Positions 50,121-58,701 of a DNA stretch of 64,000 nucleotides are shown here, piece after piece (position 1 is the first letter of the stretch; every line of letters starts with the position of its first letter). The notes below the pieces were generated by a model that had not been told where the DNA came from, did no database searches, and saw nothing but the letters and a program-made list of their open reading frames with translations. Origin of the DNA: Amycolatopsis taiwanensis DSM 45107 (GTDB lineage Bacteria > Actinomycetota > Actinomycetes > Mycobacteriales > Pseudonocardiaceae); assembly GCF_000519205.1 (NCBI RefSeq), contig NZ_JAFB01000022.1, positions 62,001-126,000 on the forward strand, given 5' to 3'. The position numbers were made by a program, and so were the translations under genes.

Positions 50121-50959
50121 AGATCGCGATGGTGCAGCTCGCCAGCCCGCCGGAGGAGACACCGGCCGAGCGGCGGGTGCGAGCCGGCAAGCTGGTGGAG
50201 CGCGCGGCCGGCGCGGATCTGGTCGTGCTGCCCGAGCTCTGGGCGGTCGGTTACTTCGCCTTCGACGACTACGAGCGTGCGGCCGAACCCCTCGACGGTC
50301 CCACCGTGGCCGCGGGCAGGACGTGGGCACGGCGTCTCGGCGCTCATGTTCACGTCGGCAGCCTGCTGGAGCGGGACGAACACGGCCGGTTGTTCAACAC
50401 GGCGGTGCTACTCGCCCCGGACGGCTCGATCGTGCACACGTACCGGAAGGTGCACGTCTTCGGCTACGCCTCGCGGGAGGCCGAGTTGCTGACCCCGGGA
50501 GACACGCTGGAGGTGGCGACGACCGCGCTCGGCAGGATCGGCGCCACCACCTGCTACGACCTCCGTTTTCCGGAACTGTGGCGCGCTCTCGTCGACCGGG
50601 GCGCTCGGACCGTGGTGGTACCCGCGGCCTGGCCCGCGGCTCGCCGGGAGCACTGGCGCCTGTTCACGTCGTGCCGTGCGGTGGAGGAGCAGTTGCTGGT
50701 CATCGCGGTGAACGCCGTGGGGCAGCAAGGCGCGGTGGAACTGGGCGGCACCAGCCGGGTCGTGGATCCGTGGGGCACGGTGCTCGCCGAGGCCGGCACC
50801 GGAGAGGAAGTCCTCCGCTGCGAAGTGGACGAGTCGATTGTGGACATCGTGCGCGCGGAGTTTCCGGTGCTCGCCGACCGGCGCTGGCCGGTGACGGGTG
50901 ACCGACAACGAAGCTGCGTTCCGGACAACACCGAGGAGATCATGGGAGCGGGATCATGA
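50117..50959 (+). CDS. Nitrilase-superfamily carbon-nitrogen hydrolase
   Basis: A 280-residue hydrolase of the nitrilase superfamily with the Glu-Lys-Cys triad: E40 (VVLPELW), K111 (TYRKVHVFG) and C146 (TTCYDLRFPE). The TTCYDLRFPELWR sequence is typical of omega-amidase/N-carbamoyl-type amidases rather than true nitrilases. The GTG start overlaps the GntR stop. It may hydrolyse an amide formed in, or feeding, the ring-degradation pathway of this operon. Confidence 0.9.
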   Translation: MKIAMVQLASPPEETPAERRVRAGKLVERAAGADLVVLPELWAVGYFAFDDYERAAEPLDGPTVAAGRTWARRLGAHVHVGSLLERDEHGRLFNTAVLLAPDGSIVHTYRKVHVFGYASREAELLTPGDTLEVATTALGRIGATTCYDLRFPELWRALVDRGARTVVVPAAWPAARREHWRLFTSCRAVEEQLLVIAVNAVGQQGAVELGGTSRVVDPWGTVLAEAGTGEEVLRCEVDESIVDIVRAEFPVLADRRWPVTGDRQRSCVPDNTEEIMGAGS

Positions 50960-51624
50960 GCGCGGGCCAGCCGCTGACACTGCACGTCGTGGGCACCGGG
51001 GAAAGGCTGGAACTTTCACCGCGGCGCCTGGTGATCGCGGGCTATACCGGCCGGGACGAAGCCTCGGTGGAGGCACACATCTCCGAGCTCGCGGCCATCG
51101 GGGTGCCCCGGCCGGCCACCGTGCCGGCGTTCTACGACCTCGACCCGGCGCTGCTGACCACAGCGGCGGTCGTCGAGGTGGCGAGCGAGAGTACCTCCGG
51201 TGAGGTCGAGCCGGTTCTCCTCCGCCACGGTGGGCGCTACTTCCTCGCGGTCGGCTCCGACCACACCGACCGCGACCTGGAGCGCAGCGACATCGGGGCG
51301 TCCAAGGCGGCGTGCCCGAAGCCGATCGGCAACCTGGTAACCGAGATCGGCGCCGACCCGGCCGCGCTGGATTGGGACAACGTGCGGGCGGACTCCAGTG
51401 TGGACGGTTGGCCCTACCAGAAGGGCACCCTGTCGGAGTTGCGGCGGCCGGCCGATCTGCTCGGCCGGCTGGGCGCCGTCGAGGGCGACTTCGTGCTGTT
51501 CTGCGGAACTTTCGGCCTGCTCGGCGGCGAATTCGTCCACGGCACGTATTGGCGTCTGCACCTGGAACTGCCCGGGGGGCTGACCTTGACCCACGCGTAC
51601 GAGAGCAAGCAGAGGAGCGTGTGA
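50956..51624 (+). CDS. DUF2848-family protein
   Basis: A 222-residue protein of the DUF2848 family, identified by LVIAGYTGRDEASVEAHI near the N-terminus and GSDHTDR/SKAACPKP in the middle. The fold is reminiscent of the fumarylacetoacetate hydrolase group and may contain a metal site, but no activity is established. Its start overlaps the nitrilase stop and its stop overlaps the HpaB start (TGATG), so it is tightly coupled to the ring hydroxylase. Confidence 0.85.
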   Translation: MSAGQPLTLHVVGTGERLELSPRRLVIAGYTGRDEASVEAHISELAAIGVPRPATVPAFYDLDPALLTTAAVVEVASESTSGEVEPVLLRHGGRYFLAVGSDHTDRDLERSDIGASKAACPKPIGNLVTEIGADPAALDWDNVRADSSVDGWPYQKGTLSELRRPADLLGRLGAVEGDFVLFCGTFGLLGGEFVHGTYWRLHLELPGGLTLTHAYESKQRSV

Positions 51625-53084
51625 TGCGCAGCGGAGCTGATTACCTGGCCGCCCTGAAGGGGCCACGCCGGATCTATGTCGACGGGGCGCCGGTCGAGGA
51701 CGTCGCCCACCACCCGGCTTTCGCGCCGATCGCCAAGACCATCGCCGAGTTGTTCGACATCGCGGCGGATCCGGCCGCCGGGATGACGGTCACCGACCCG
51801 GCCACCGGCAGCACGGTCAACCGCTTGTTCACCCCGCCACGCAGCCGGGAAGACCTCGCGGCCTACCGTGCCGCCGTCACCACCTGGGCACGTCACACCC
51901 ACGGCTGGGTCGGGCGCAGCCCCGATCACGTCGGTGCGTTCGTCGCCGCGTTCTCCGCGCATCCCGAGGCGTTCGCCGGCGGTGACCATGATTTCGCCGT
52001 CAACGTGACGTCCTTTCACCGCCGGGTGCTGAGGGAGAACCTCTACGTCTCGTACGCCATCATCCCGCCGCAGGTGTCGCGGGCGACCAGCGCGCACGCC
52101 TGGGAGGGGGACCTGATCCAGGCCGGGGTCGCCGAGGAACGGCCCGACGGGATCGTGATCCGCGGCGCGCAGATGCTCGCCACCGGCGGTGCGGTCGCCG
52201 ACGAGATCTTCGTCTCCTGCATCAAACCGCTCAGTCCGGAGGACGCGGATTTCGCGCTGGGCTTCGCCGTACCCGTCGATGCTGAAGGGCTCAAGCTGTA
52301 CTGCCGGCGTCCCTACGCCCCGGCTGCCACAAGTTCGTACGACTACCCCCTCACCACCCGCTACGACGAGACCGACGCACTGGTCGTGTTCGACGACGTT
52401 TTCATCCCGTGGGAGCGCGTGTTCGTGTACCGGGACGTCGCCGGCCTGCGCCGGCAGTTCTTCGACACCGGCGCCCACGTCTTCGGTAACTGGCAGGCGC
52501 AGATCCGGTTCATGGTCAAGACGCAGTTCATCGCCGGGCTCGCGCGGAAGGTCGCGGCGGTCAACGGCGTCGACAAGTTCCCCGGTGTGGTGGAGAAACT
52601 CGGTGAGTTGGCCAGCCTGGCCGCCGTCGTCGAATCCTCCGTGCTGGCCGCCGAGTACGCCGCGGAAGCGGACGAGCAGGGCCTGTGGCGGCCCCACGGC
52701 AGAGCGGTCTACGGCGCGATGGGGCTGCAGGCCGAGCTGTACCCGCGGATGCTGGCGATCCTGCGTGACCTGGTCGGCGGCGGCGTGCTCCAGGTGCCGT
52801 CGAGCGTGTCCGAGCTGATCAACCCCGAGACCCGGGCGGACATCGACCGATACGTGCACAGCCCGTCGGCGCCGGCAGAAGAGCGGGTGAAGCTGTTCAA
52901 ACTGGCGTGGGACGTGGTCGGCAGCGAGTTCGCCGGGCGACACCACCAGTACGAGATGTTCTATGCGGGAGCGCCGTTCGTGGTGAAGGGCTACGCCTTC
53001 CGCAACTACGGCTTCGACGACCCGGTGGGCGACGTCGACGCCTTCCTGTCCAGCTACGGCCTGGAGGGAGGCAGCGCCCGATGA
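51624..53084 (+). CDS. HpaB-family FADH2-dependent aromatic hydroxylase (second copy)
   Basis: A 486-residue oxygenase of the 4-hydroxyphenylacetate 3-hydroxylase family with GRSPD at 97-101. It differs widely from the copy at 10569, so it hydroxylates another substrate. Its reductase is probably the gene at 53444. The start overlaps DUF2848 and the stop overlaps the cupin gene. The companion amidases (nitrilase-type and isochorismatase-type) suggest a nitrogen-containing aromatic or heterocycle. Confidence 0.9.
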   Translation: MRSGADYLAALKGPRRIYVDGAPVEDVAHHPAFAPIAKTIAELFDIAADPAAGMTVTDPATGSTVNRLFTPPRSREDLAAYRAAVTTWARHTHGWVGRSPDHVGAFVAAFSAHPEAFAGGDHDFAVNVTSFHRRVLRENLYVSYAIIPPQVSRATSAHAWEGDLIQAGVAEERPDGIVIRGAQMLATGGAVADEIFVSCIKPLSPEDADFALGFAVPVDAEGLKLYCRRPYAPAATSSYDYPLTTRYDETDALVVFDDVFIPWERVFVYRDVAGLRRQFFDTGAHVFGNWQAQIRFMVKTQFIAGLARKVAAVNGVDKFPGVVEKLGELASLAAVVESSVLAAEYAAEADEQGLWRPHGRAVYGAMGLQAELYPRMLAILRDLVGGGVLQVPSSVSELINPETRADIDRYVHSPSAPAEERVKLFKLAWDVVGSEFAGRHHQYEMFYAGAPFVVKGYAFRNYGFDDPVGDVDAFLSSYGLEGGSAR

Positions 53085-53425
53085 GCAAACCCGAGCACGA
53101 GTTCTTCCCCGTCACCGACGTCGGCTACACCGTCTGCCCCGGTGACGACCCGAAGATCACCGAACGGATTCTCGCCAAGGACTCCGAAACCGGGGTGGCG
53201 ACCCGGATTCTGCGCTACGAACCCGGCGCCGACTCGACGCCGATGGGAGTGCAGGAACACGATTTCTGGGAGGAGGTCTACATCCTGGAGGGCTCCTTCA
53301 CCGACCTGACGCTCGGCCGGACCTTCACGGCCGGAATGTACGCCTGCCGTCCCCCGGGCATGCCGCACGGGCCGTGGCGCACCGACGAGGGTGTCGTGAC
53401 CTTCGAGGTTCGTTACCGCGCCTGA
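53081..53425 (+). CDS. Small cupin-domain protein
   Basis: A 114-residue single cupin. The metal-binding residues of motif 1 are suggested by EHDFWEEVYILEG and those of motif 2 by PGMPHGPW. It could be a ring-cleavage dioxygenase, an isomerase or a small auxiliary protein. Overlap with the hydroxylase stop (ATGA) places it in the operon. Acting directly after ring hydroxylation would fit an oxygenase-type cupin. Confidence 0.85.
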   Translation: MSKPEHEFFPVTDVGYTVCPGDDPKITERILAKDSETGVATRILRYEPGADSTPMGVQEHDFWEEVYILEGSFTDLTLGRTFTAGMYACRPPGMPHGPWRTDEGVVTFEVRYRA

Positions 53426-53443
53426 GCTTTCGAGGAGGCAACC

Positions 53444-53974
53444 ATGATCACCACCCCGTCGTCGCCGGCGGCAACAGTCGATCCGATGACCATGCGCCGC
53501 ACGATGGGGCGCTTCGCGACCGGCGTCGCCGTGATCACGACCAGCACCGCGGGCACTCCACATGGGATGACCGTGAACTCGCTGACCTCGGTGTCGCTGG
53601 AACCGCCGCTGTTGCTGGTGTGCCTGACGATCGGTGCCCGCACCACGGACGCGATCGTCGAGGGGGGCCGGTTCGCGGTCAACATCCTTTCCGCCCGCCA
53701 GGAACAGCTCGCCCTGCGCTTCGCCCGGCGCGGCGAGGATCACTTCGCCGGCCTCGACGTCACCACCGGAGGGCACCGCGTGCCCGTGATCCCCGATGCG
53801 TTCGCGCATCTCGAATGCGACGTCGAGCGGCATTTCGTCGCCGGCGACCACGTGGTCGTGTTCGGCCACGTGATCAACGTCTGCGAGCGCGAGGGCGAAC
53901 CGCTCGCCTTCCTCGGTGGCCGGTTCGCCGACCTCGTGGACCGCGCGAGCGAGCCGGTCCACTGGTTCTTCTGA
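53444..53974 (+). CDS. HpaC-type flavin reductase
   Basis: A 176-residue NAD(P)H:flavin oxidoreductase with the family blocks GRFATGVAVIT, NSLTSVSLEPPLLLVCL and DHVVVFGHV. It lacks the C-terminal FCD domain seen in the homologue at 16130. It would supply FADH2 to the hydroxylase encoded 0.4-1.8 kb upstream. The ATG follows GAGGAGG. Confidence 0.92.
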   Translation: MITTPSSPAATVDPMTMRRTMGRFATGVAVITTSTAGTPHGMTVNSLTSVSLEPPLLLVCLTIGARTTDAIVEGGRFAVNILSARQEQLALRFARRGEDHFAGLDVTTGGHRVPVIPDAFAHLECDVERHFVAGDHVVVFGHVINVCEREGEPLAFLGGRFADLVDRASEPVHWFF

Positions 53975-53994
53975 CCGGCACCGCCGGTGAGTGT

Positions 53995-54026
53995 GCCGCG
54001 GTGGCTGCGCCAACAGCCACCGCGGC
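53995..54026 (+). terminator. 13-bp stem hairpin between the flavin reductase and transporter genes
   Basis: GCCGCGGTGGCTG (53995-54007) pairs perfectly with CAGCCACCGCGGC (54014-54026) across a six-base loop. No U-run follows. It could terminate or attenuate transcription before the transporter gene, whose start is 54 bases downstream. Confidence 0.6.
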
Positions 54027-54079
54027 CTTCGGTATCAGCTGTCCAGCCACAACACGGACCATCGACCCCAGGAGTCGAC

Positions 54080-55453
54080 ATGGCCAATACCCCACACCAA
54101 CCTAGCAAGAAACGAGCCCATACCCGGCTTTCCGTCGTGGCCGGGTCGAGCCTGGCCGGTACCGCCGTCGAGTGGTACGACTTCTTCCTCTACGGCACGG
54201 CCTCGACGCTGGTGTTCAACAAGCTGTTCTTCCCCGCGTCCGATCCGCTGGTCGGGACCATGCTCGCGTTCGCGACCTACGCGGTCGGGTTCGTGGCGCG
54301 GCCCTTGGGAGCGGCGGTGCTCGGACATCTCGGTGACCGCCGGGGACGGCGCTCCACGCTCATCGCGAGCCTGCTGTTGATGGGCGGCTCCACCTTCCTC
54401 ATCGCGCTGCTGCCGACCTATGGCACCGTCGGGATTCTCGCCCCGCTGCTGCTCGTCGCGTGCCGTCTCGTCCAAGGCTTCGCGCTCGGCGGCGAGTGGG
54501 GCGGCGCGGTCCTGCTGGTGTCCGAGCACGGTGACACCAGGCGCCGGGCATTCTGGGCGTCGTGGCCCAATGTGGGACCGCCACTGGGCAACCTCATGGC
54601 CGCCGGGGCGCTGGCATTGCTTGGCGGCGTCATGCCGGAGGACGCGTTCTTGTCGTGGGGCTGGCGCATCGCGTTCGGACTGTCCGCGGTGCTCGTGGCC
54701 ATCGGGCTCTGGCTGCGGCTCTACGTCACCGAAACACCGTTGTTCCAGGCGGCCCAGCGCGCCGAGCCGGCGGGGCCGAAGTCGTTGCCCGCCGGCACGG
54801 TGATCCGGCACCACTGGCGCCAGGTCCTGCTGGCCGCCGCGACCCGGTTCGGTGAGAACGCCGGCTTCTACCTCTTCTCACTGTTCGTCATCACCTACGT
54901 CAACAGCATGCTCGGGCTCAAGGGTTCGGTCGGGCTGACCGCGGTCATGGTCGGCCAGGCCATCGCGGTGGTCACGATCCCGTTCTTCGCGATGCTGGCC
55001 GACCGGATCGGCCGCCGCCCGATATACCTGGCGGCGTCGGCCGCGACGATCGTGTGGAGCTTCGTGTTCTTCGCGCTGGTGGACACGCGTTCCACCGCGG
55101 CGATCATCGTGGCGGTTTCCGGCGGGCTGCTCATCTTCGCCGCGTACAGCTCGGTCATCGGCGCGTTCTTCGCGGAGTTGTTCCCGACCGAGGTCCGCTA
55201 CTCCGGGGTATCCCTGGCTTACAACCTCGCCTCGGTCGTGGCCGGCTCCCTCGCGCCGATCATCGCTATCGCGCTGTACGCGCGCTTCGGCACCGGCTAC
55301 GCCATCGGCGTTTACCTGGCCGTGATGGGACTGATCTCCCTCGTGGCCACGCTTCTCGCCCGTGAGACGCGCTCGGTGGACCTGTCCGACGTCGGCCGTG
55401 GCCGCGCACGGGACGACGAACAGCGCCCCGCGACCATGCCCACCAACCACTGA
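54080..55453 (+). CDS. MFS transporter, metabolite:H+ symporter (MHS) family (second copy)
   Basis: A 457-residue 12-helix permease of the MHS group, recognised by SSLAGTAVEWYDFFLYG, GHLGDRRGRR, RLVQGFALGGEWGG and a second LADRIGRRP. It is the importer of the operon's substrate or a related organic acid. The ATG at 54080 follows CAGGAG. Its stop is the first triplet of a 14-base tandem repeat that runs to the isochorismatase gene's ribosome site. Confidence 0.93.
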   Translation: MANTPHQPSKKRAHTRLSVVAGSSLAGTAVEWYDFFLYGTASTLVFNKLFFPASDPLVGTMLAFATYAVGFVARPLGAAVLGHLGDRRGRRSTLIASLLLMGGSTFLIALLPTYGTVGILAPLLLVACRLVQGFALGGEWGGAVLLVSEHGDTRRRAFWASWPNVGPPLGNLMAAGALALLGGVMPEDAFLSWGWRIAFGLSAVLVAIGLWLRLYVTETPLFQAAQRAEPAGPKSLPAGTVIRHHWRQVLLAAATRFGENAGFYLFSLFVITYVNSMLGLKGSVGLTAVMVGQAIAVVTIPFFAMLADRIGRRPIYLAASAATIVWSFVFFALVDTRSTAAIIVAVSGGLLIFAAYSSVIGAFFAELFPTEVRYSGVSLAYNLASVVAGSLAPIIAIALYARFGTGYAIGVYLAVMGLISLVATLLARETRSVDLSDVGRGRARDDEQRPATMPTNH

Positions 55454-55478
55454 AGATCCAGCACTGAAGATCCAGCAC
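55451..55478. repeat. Tandem 14-bp duplication
   Basis: TGAAGATCCAGCAC occurs twice head to tail. The first TGA is the stop codon of the transporter gene. The duplication puts the AAGGAGGA ribosome site of the next gene 14 bases further from that stop. Confidence 0.85.
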
Positions 55479-55491
55479 CGAAGGAGGATTC

Positions 55492-56241
55492 ATGGGAGCC
55501 GTCACGGATTTCTTGCACACCTACGACCGCGGAGAGGATGAGTTGCTGGACGGCGAACGCGAGCAGATCTCGTTCGCCGACTCCGACTACGAGACCGACA
55601 AGCACTGGGCCTTCGAGATCAAGCCTCAGGAATGCGCGCTGATCGTGGTCGACCTGCAGGAGGACTTCGTCAATCCCGGCAACCCCATGTGCGTACCCGA
55701 GGCGTACCGGCAACTGCCACGGGTCGAAGCGCTCATTTCGGCCTGCCGCGACACGGACGTGCCGGTGCTGTACACCGAGCACACGATCGCGCCGGATGTA
55801 GCGCACGACTTCTATGCCTACTGGCCGCCGATCCGCGCCGGCGCGATCGCGGAATCGACGCCCGGGTCGAAGCTGTACCGGCGCCTGCGCCCGCGTGACG
55901 ACGAGCGGGTCATCTCGGCCAAGCACACCTACGACTCGTTCGCCGGCACCGACCTCGACTACACACTGCGCTGCCGTGGCGTCCGCACGCTGATCGTTTG
56001 CGGCACCCTGACGAACTTCTGCTGCGAATCAACCGCACGGACCGGCTTCTTCCTCGGCTACCACATCGTGTTCGGCTCCGACGTGAACGCGACCGACAAC
56101 GCCGACGCGCACCGCGCCACCCTGCGGACGATGCGCCGTGGGTTCGGGCGAGTGCTCGATCACCGGACCATCATCGACACACTCCACAATGGCGACTCGC
56201 TGCACCACGAGGCCAAGAAGGCCCTGGCTGCAAGGAAATGA
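55492..56241 (+). CDS. Isochorismatase-like cysteine hydrolase
   Basis: A 249-residue cysteine hydrolase of the isochorismatase superfamily with the Asp-Lys-Cys triad: D54 (VVDLQEDF), K144 (SAKHTYDSF) and C177 (GTLTNFCCESTAR). This is the amidase branch, which includes N-carbamoylsarcosine amidase, maleamate amidohydrolase and ureidoacrylate hydrolase. In a ring-hydroxylase operon it may remove ammonia from a ring-opened amide. The ATG follows AAGGAGGA. Confidence 0.9.
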   Translation: MGAVTDFLHTYDRGEDELLDGEREQISFADSDYETDKHWAFEIKPQECALIVVDLQEDFVNPGNPMCVPEAYRQLPRVEALISACRDTDVPVLYTEHTIAPDVAHDFYAYWPPIRAGAIAESTPGSKLYRRLRPRDDERVISAKHTYDSFAGTDLDYTLRCRGVRTLIVCGTLTNFCCESTARTGFFLGYHIVFGSDVNATDNADAHRATLRTMRRGFGRVLDHRTIIDTLHNGDSLHHEAKKALAARK

Positions 56242-56479
56242 GCCGATACGGCGCGGGCACCCCAGACCGGAAAGCATGCTTCGGTGGTGCCATCCCCTGA
56301 CCTGGTGCGAGTCTCATCTCAGGGTCGGAGTCCGGGGACTTCCCGGATGTGTCGGCGGTGGCCGTCTGGTGAAGTTATGGCACCGGCTCACGATCGTCCA
56401 TACCGGACAATCGTTTCGGGCCGCTCGGTGGGCCGATCTGCCGGCATCACCGAGCGGTCCCGCAATGACAGGAGGAACT
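56242..56479. other. Region after the catabolic operon
   Basis: 238 bases without a gene I can support. It probably holds the end of the catabolic operon and the promoter of the small gene at 56480; no strong hairpin was seen. Confidence 0.4.
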
Positions 56480-56644
56480 ATGGCCAGGCATCGATTCGAC
56501 GAGGTGGACGACCGGTTCAAGTGGGGCGGACCGGAACTTCTCCGCAGGTGGGGCCACGTGCCCAGCACACACGGCCGTGAAGACGAAGACATGACCGTGC
56601 TGGAAGCCTCCGCCGGGCCTGCGTTGGCGCCTGTCCCTGGTTAG
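56480..56644 (+). CDS. Small protein of unknown function (54 aa)
   Basis: A 54-residue frame with a near-perfect ribosome site (AGGAGGA ending 4 bases before the ATG). The predicted peptide is charged and begins MARHRFDEVDDRFKWGG; no signal peptide or membrane helix is visible. Strong translation signals favour a real gene although no family is recognised. A second strand-consistent frame is not present. Confidence 0.5.
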   Translation: MARHRFDEVDDRFKWGGPELLRRWGHVPSTHGREDEDMTVLEASAGPALAPVPG

Positions 56645-56928
56645 ACCCCGTGAGCGTCGCCAAGATCTCCGAGCTTGCTGTCGCTGGAGTGGGCAGTCAT
56701 TGTCCTGAGGTCCCATCCTGTCGAACGCGGCTGGGTGTTCGATCGCCCACTCGGCGAACGGGCGCGGCGAGCGGCGCCGCCCTGCCCAGTGGGCATGGCT
56801 GACCGCCGAACTCGCCGACTAACTCGACCATGCCACCCGGACCGATTTCCTCGACTACTTTGCCAACCTGCGGACTCTCGTGGTTACGGTGACAGGATGG
56901 CGGTGGGGAGATTGGACGGTGTGACGTC
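56645..56928. other. Non-coding region, possibly a gene relic
   Basis: No intact gene. One plus-strand frame between about 56770 and 56890 reads like coding sequence (a segment like ATRTDFLDYFANLRTL) but is broken by stops, so it may be the remains of a decayed gene. Confidence 0.3.
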
Positions 56929-58107
56929 ATGGGCTGGGTGACCGATGCGTCCATTCGGAGGCTGCTCGAGGCGCCCCTGCCCCCGGACAAGGGTGGATAC
57001 GCGGCAGTGGTGTGCGTCGTGTCCAGGGCCGAGGGCGATGGGGTGGTGCACCGGCAACACCTCGGTGACTGGTCGAGCATCCACGATTTGACCGGGCGCC
57101 ACGTCGCGGTGATTACCCCGGATCCCGCGGGTGTCGCCGTCGTCGACATAGGTGTCGCTGTCCGGGGAATCGCACTCTTCGGCGACGAGCACGGGACTCG
57201 CCTCGTCAACGCCGGTCCGTGGCCCCGCCCACCCGCTTACGCACCGACACTGCCCATGCCCCTTGACGAGCACGCGACAGCCGTAACAACCGTCGCCACC
57301 GAACTGCAGGAATACTTCGGCATCGCTGAGGAGACCCTGCCGTGCGCGGTGATCGTGTGTACCGCGGAGCAGCAGGTGGTCGTGGTCGGGCTCAACCGCC
57401 GGATCACCTTGTACGGGCTGCTGAAGCACGTCAAGTCCGAGCTTGAACCTCAGCTCGCACGGCTCAACCGTGCTCGGGCCGAGATGGAACCCTACGTGGC
57501 CGAGCGACAGCAGGCCCTGGCCGAGTTGGCTGAAGCCGAACGGCGTGCGGCTGCCTGGCGCAGCGCGGTCGCGGCGCGCAAAGAGTGGGTGAAGCGCCGT
57601 GAGCAGCTCGCCGCGGAGCTGACCGACCTCGCCGCGGATGTCGACGCAGACACCGCAGCGCTATGCCGGTGGCTCGCCGCCCGCCTTCCCGAGGACCGGA
57701 CGCTGGACCGCCGCGACGCGACGCGCGCAGAGACACTGTTCACGGCGCTGAGCAGCCGGATCGGTAACCTACCCAGTAGGAAACGCCAGTCGCTGCTAAG
57801 GCGCCTGCGACGCGCGGTGGCAGCGTTGGGGACGAACGTCGCGCCGGTGCCGGAGGAGCCGGACGCCGATCTCGCCGACCTCACCGAACGAGCTTCTCGC
57901 AGCCAAGCCGCGTACCACGCCATCTCGGCAAAACACTCCGCGGCAGGCGGTCTGGACATGCTCGGCGCGGTGCGATCCGCCGCGAACCGGCTCGGCCTGG
58001 ACGAGTCATGCTCCGGCTTGCTGTCGTGGCGGGAGGTGCGGTGGCCGGTGACGGCGTTCATCCCGCCGCCCCACCGGGCACCGCTCGTGCGGAGGGACCG
58101 CGGATGA
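56929..58107 (+). CDS. Uncharacterised coiled-coil protein
   Basis: A 392-residue protein with no family I recognise. Residues 1-150 look like a globular domain; residues about 155-235 are rich in Glu, Arg, Ala and Leu and should form a coiled coil; the rest is helical and basic. There is no signal peptide or transmembrane segment. Its stop overlaps the start of the next gene (ATGA), so it is coupled to a small membrane protein. A sensor-plus-membrane-effector arrangement is one possibility, seen in some defence systems, but nothing here proves that. Confidence 0.65.
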   Translation: MGWVTDASIRRLLEAPLPPDKGGYAAVVCVVSRAEGDGVVHRQHLGDWSSIHDLTGRHVAVITPDPAGVAVVDIGVAVRGIALFGDEHGTRLVNAGPWPRPPAYAPTLPMPLDEHATAVTTVATELQEYFGIAEETLPCAVIVCTAEQQVVVVGLNRRITLYGLLKHVKSELEPQLARLNRARAEMEPYVAERQQALAELAEAERRAAAWRSAVAARKEWVKRREQLAAELTDLAADVDADTAALCRWLAARLPEDRTLDRRDATRAETLFTALSSRIGNLPSRKRQSLLRRLRRAVAALGTNVAPVPEEPDADLADLTERASRSQAAYHAISAKHSAAGGLDMLGAVRSAANRLGLDESCSGLLSWREVRWPVTAFIPPPHRAPLVRRDRG

Positions 58108-58586
58108 GCACCGTCCCGTACCACGCGCTCCTCACCGACCAACTGGCCGACGAACGCGCGAAGAAGAACTCCCTCGAACAACGCGGAATCGCAGTCATCA
58201 CGACATCCGGCACACTTGTCACGATCACCCTCGGGTTCGTCGCGCTGGCGACCCGCGCACAGACCTATGTGCTCGGCGCGACGGTCGTGGTGCTGCTCGT
58301 GGTGGCGCTGGCCGGGCTGGTCCTCGCCGCCGCGATCGGCCTGATCGTGAACCTGCCCGCCCGGCTGCCGGTCGTCGATGCCGGGGAACTCACCGCTGCG
58401 AACGGCGACGACGATCTGGAGACCGTCCGTGCGGAGCACGAAGTTCTCGCCCACCTGCTCACCGGCCTGCGACAGGTGAACCGGAGCAGAGCCCGGATCC
58501 TGTTCGCCGCACTGCTGGTCGAGGTCACGGCTTTGGCGGTGATGGCGGTCGCCGTCGTGGCCGCCATGGCACCGATAATGAGCTGA
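58104..58586 (+). CDS. Small membrane protein with three predicted helices
   Basis: A 160-residue protein. After a charged N-terminal segment (LTDQLADERAKKNSLEQRG), hydrophobic stretches near residues 30-48, 50-75 and 135-158 form likely membrane helices, with a soluble acidic loop between. The layout recalls Pycsar-type and other small membrane effector proteins (PycTM-like), but I cannot show homology. Overlap with the upstream gene makes the two a unit. Confidence 0.65.
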   Translation: MSTVPYHALLTDQLADERAKKNSLEQRGIAVITTSGTLVTITLGFVALATRAQTYVLGATVVVLLVVALAGLVLAAAIGLIVNLPARLPVVDAGELTAANGDDDLETVRAEHEVLAHLLTGLRQVNRSRARILFAALLVEVTALAVMAVAVVAAMAPIMS

Positions 58587-58701
58587 TGCGTGTGCGGATC
58601 GGTGGTCCGGGGCGCGTGACCTGACATGGAGATGCGTTGGCAGTGAAGCGTTGGCTTCGCGGAACGCGACTTGGCCCCTTTAGCCCTCCGGGGGACTGTG
58701 C

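Noticed and set aside
56675-56941. An 88-codon plus-strand frame before the coiled-coil gene
   Set aside because: No good ribosome site, Arg-rich and overlapping the following gene's start region; not supported as a gene.
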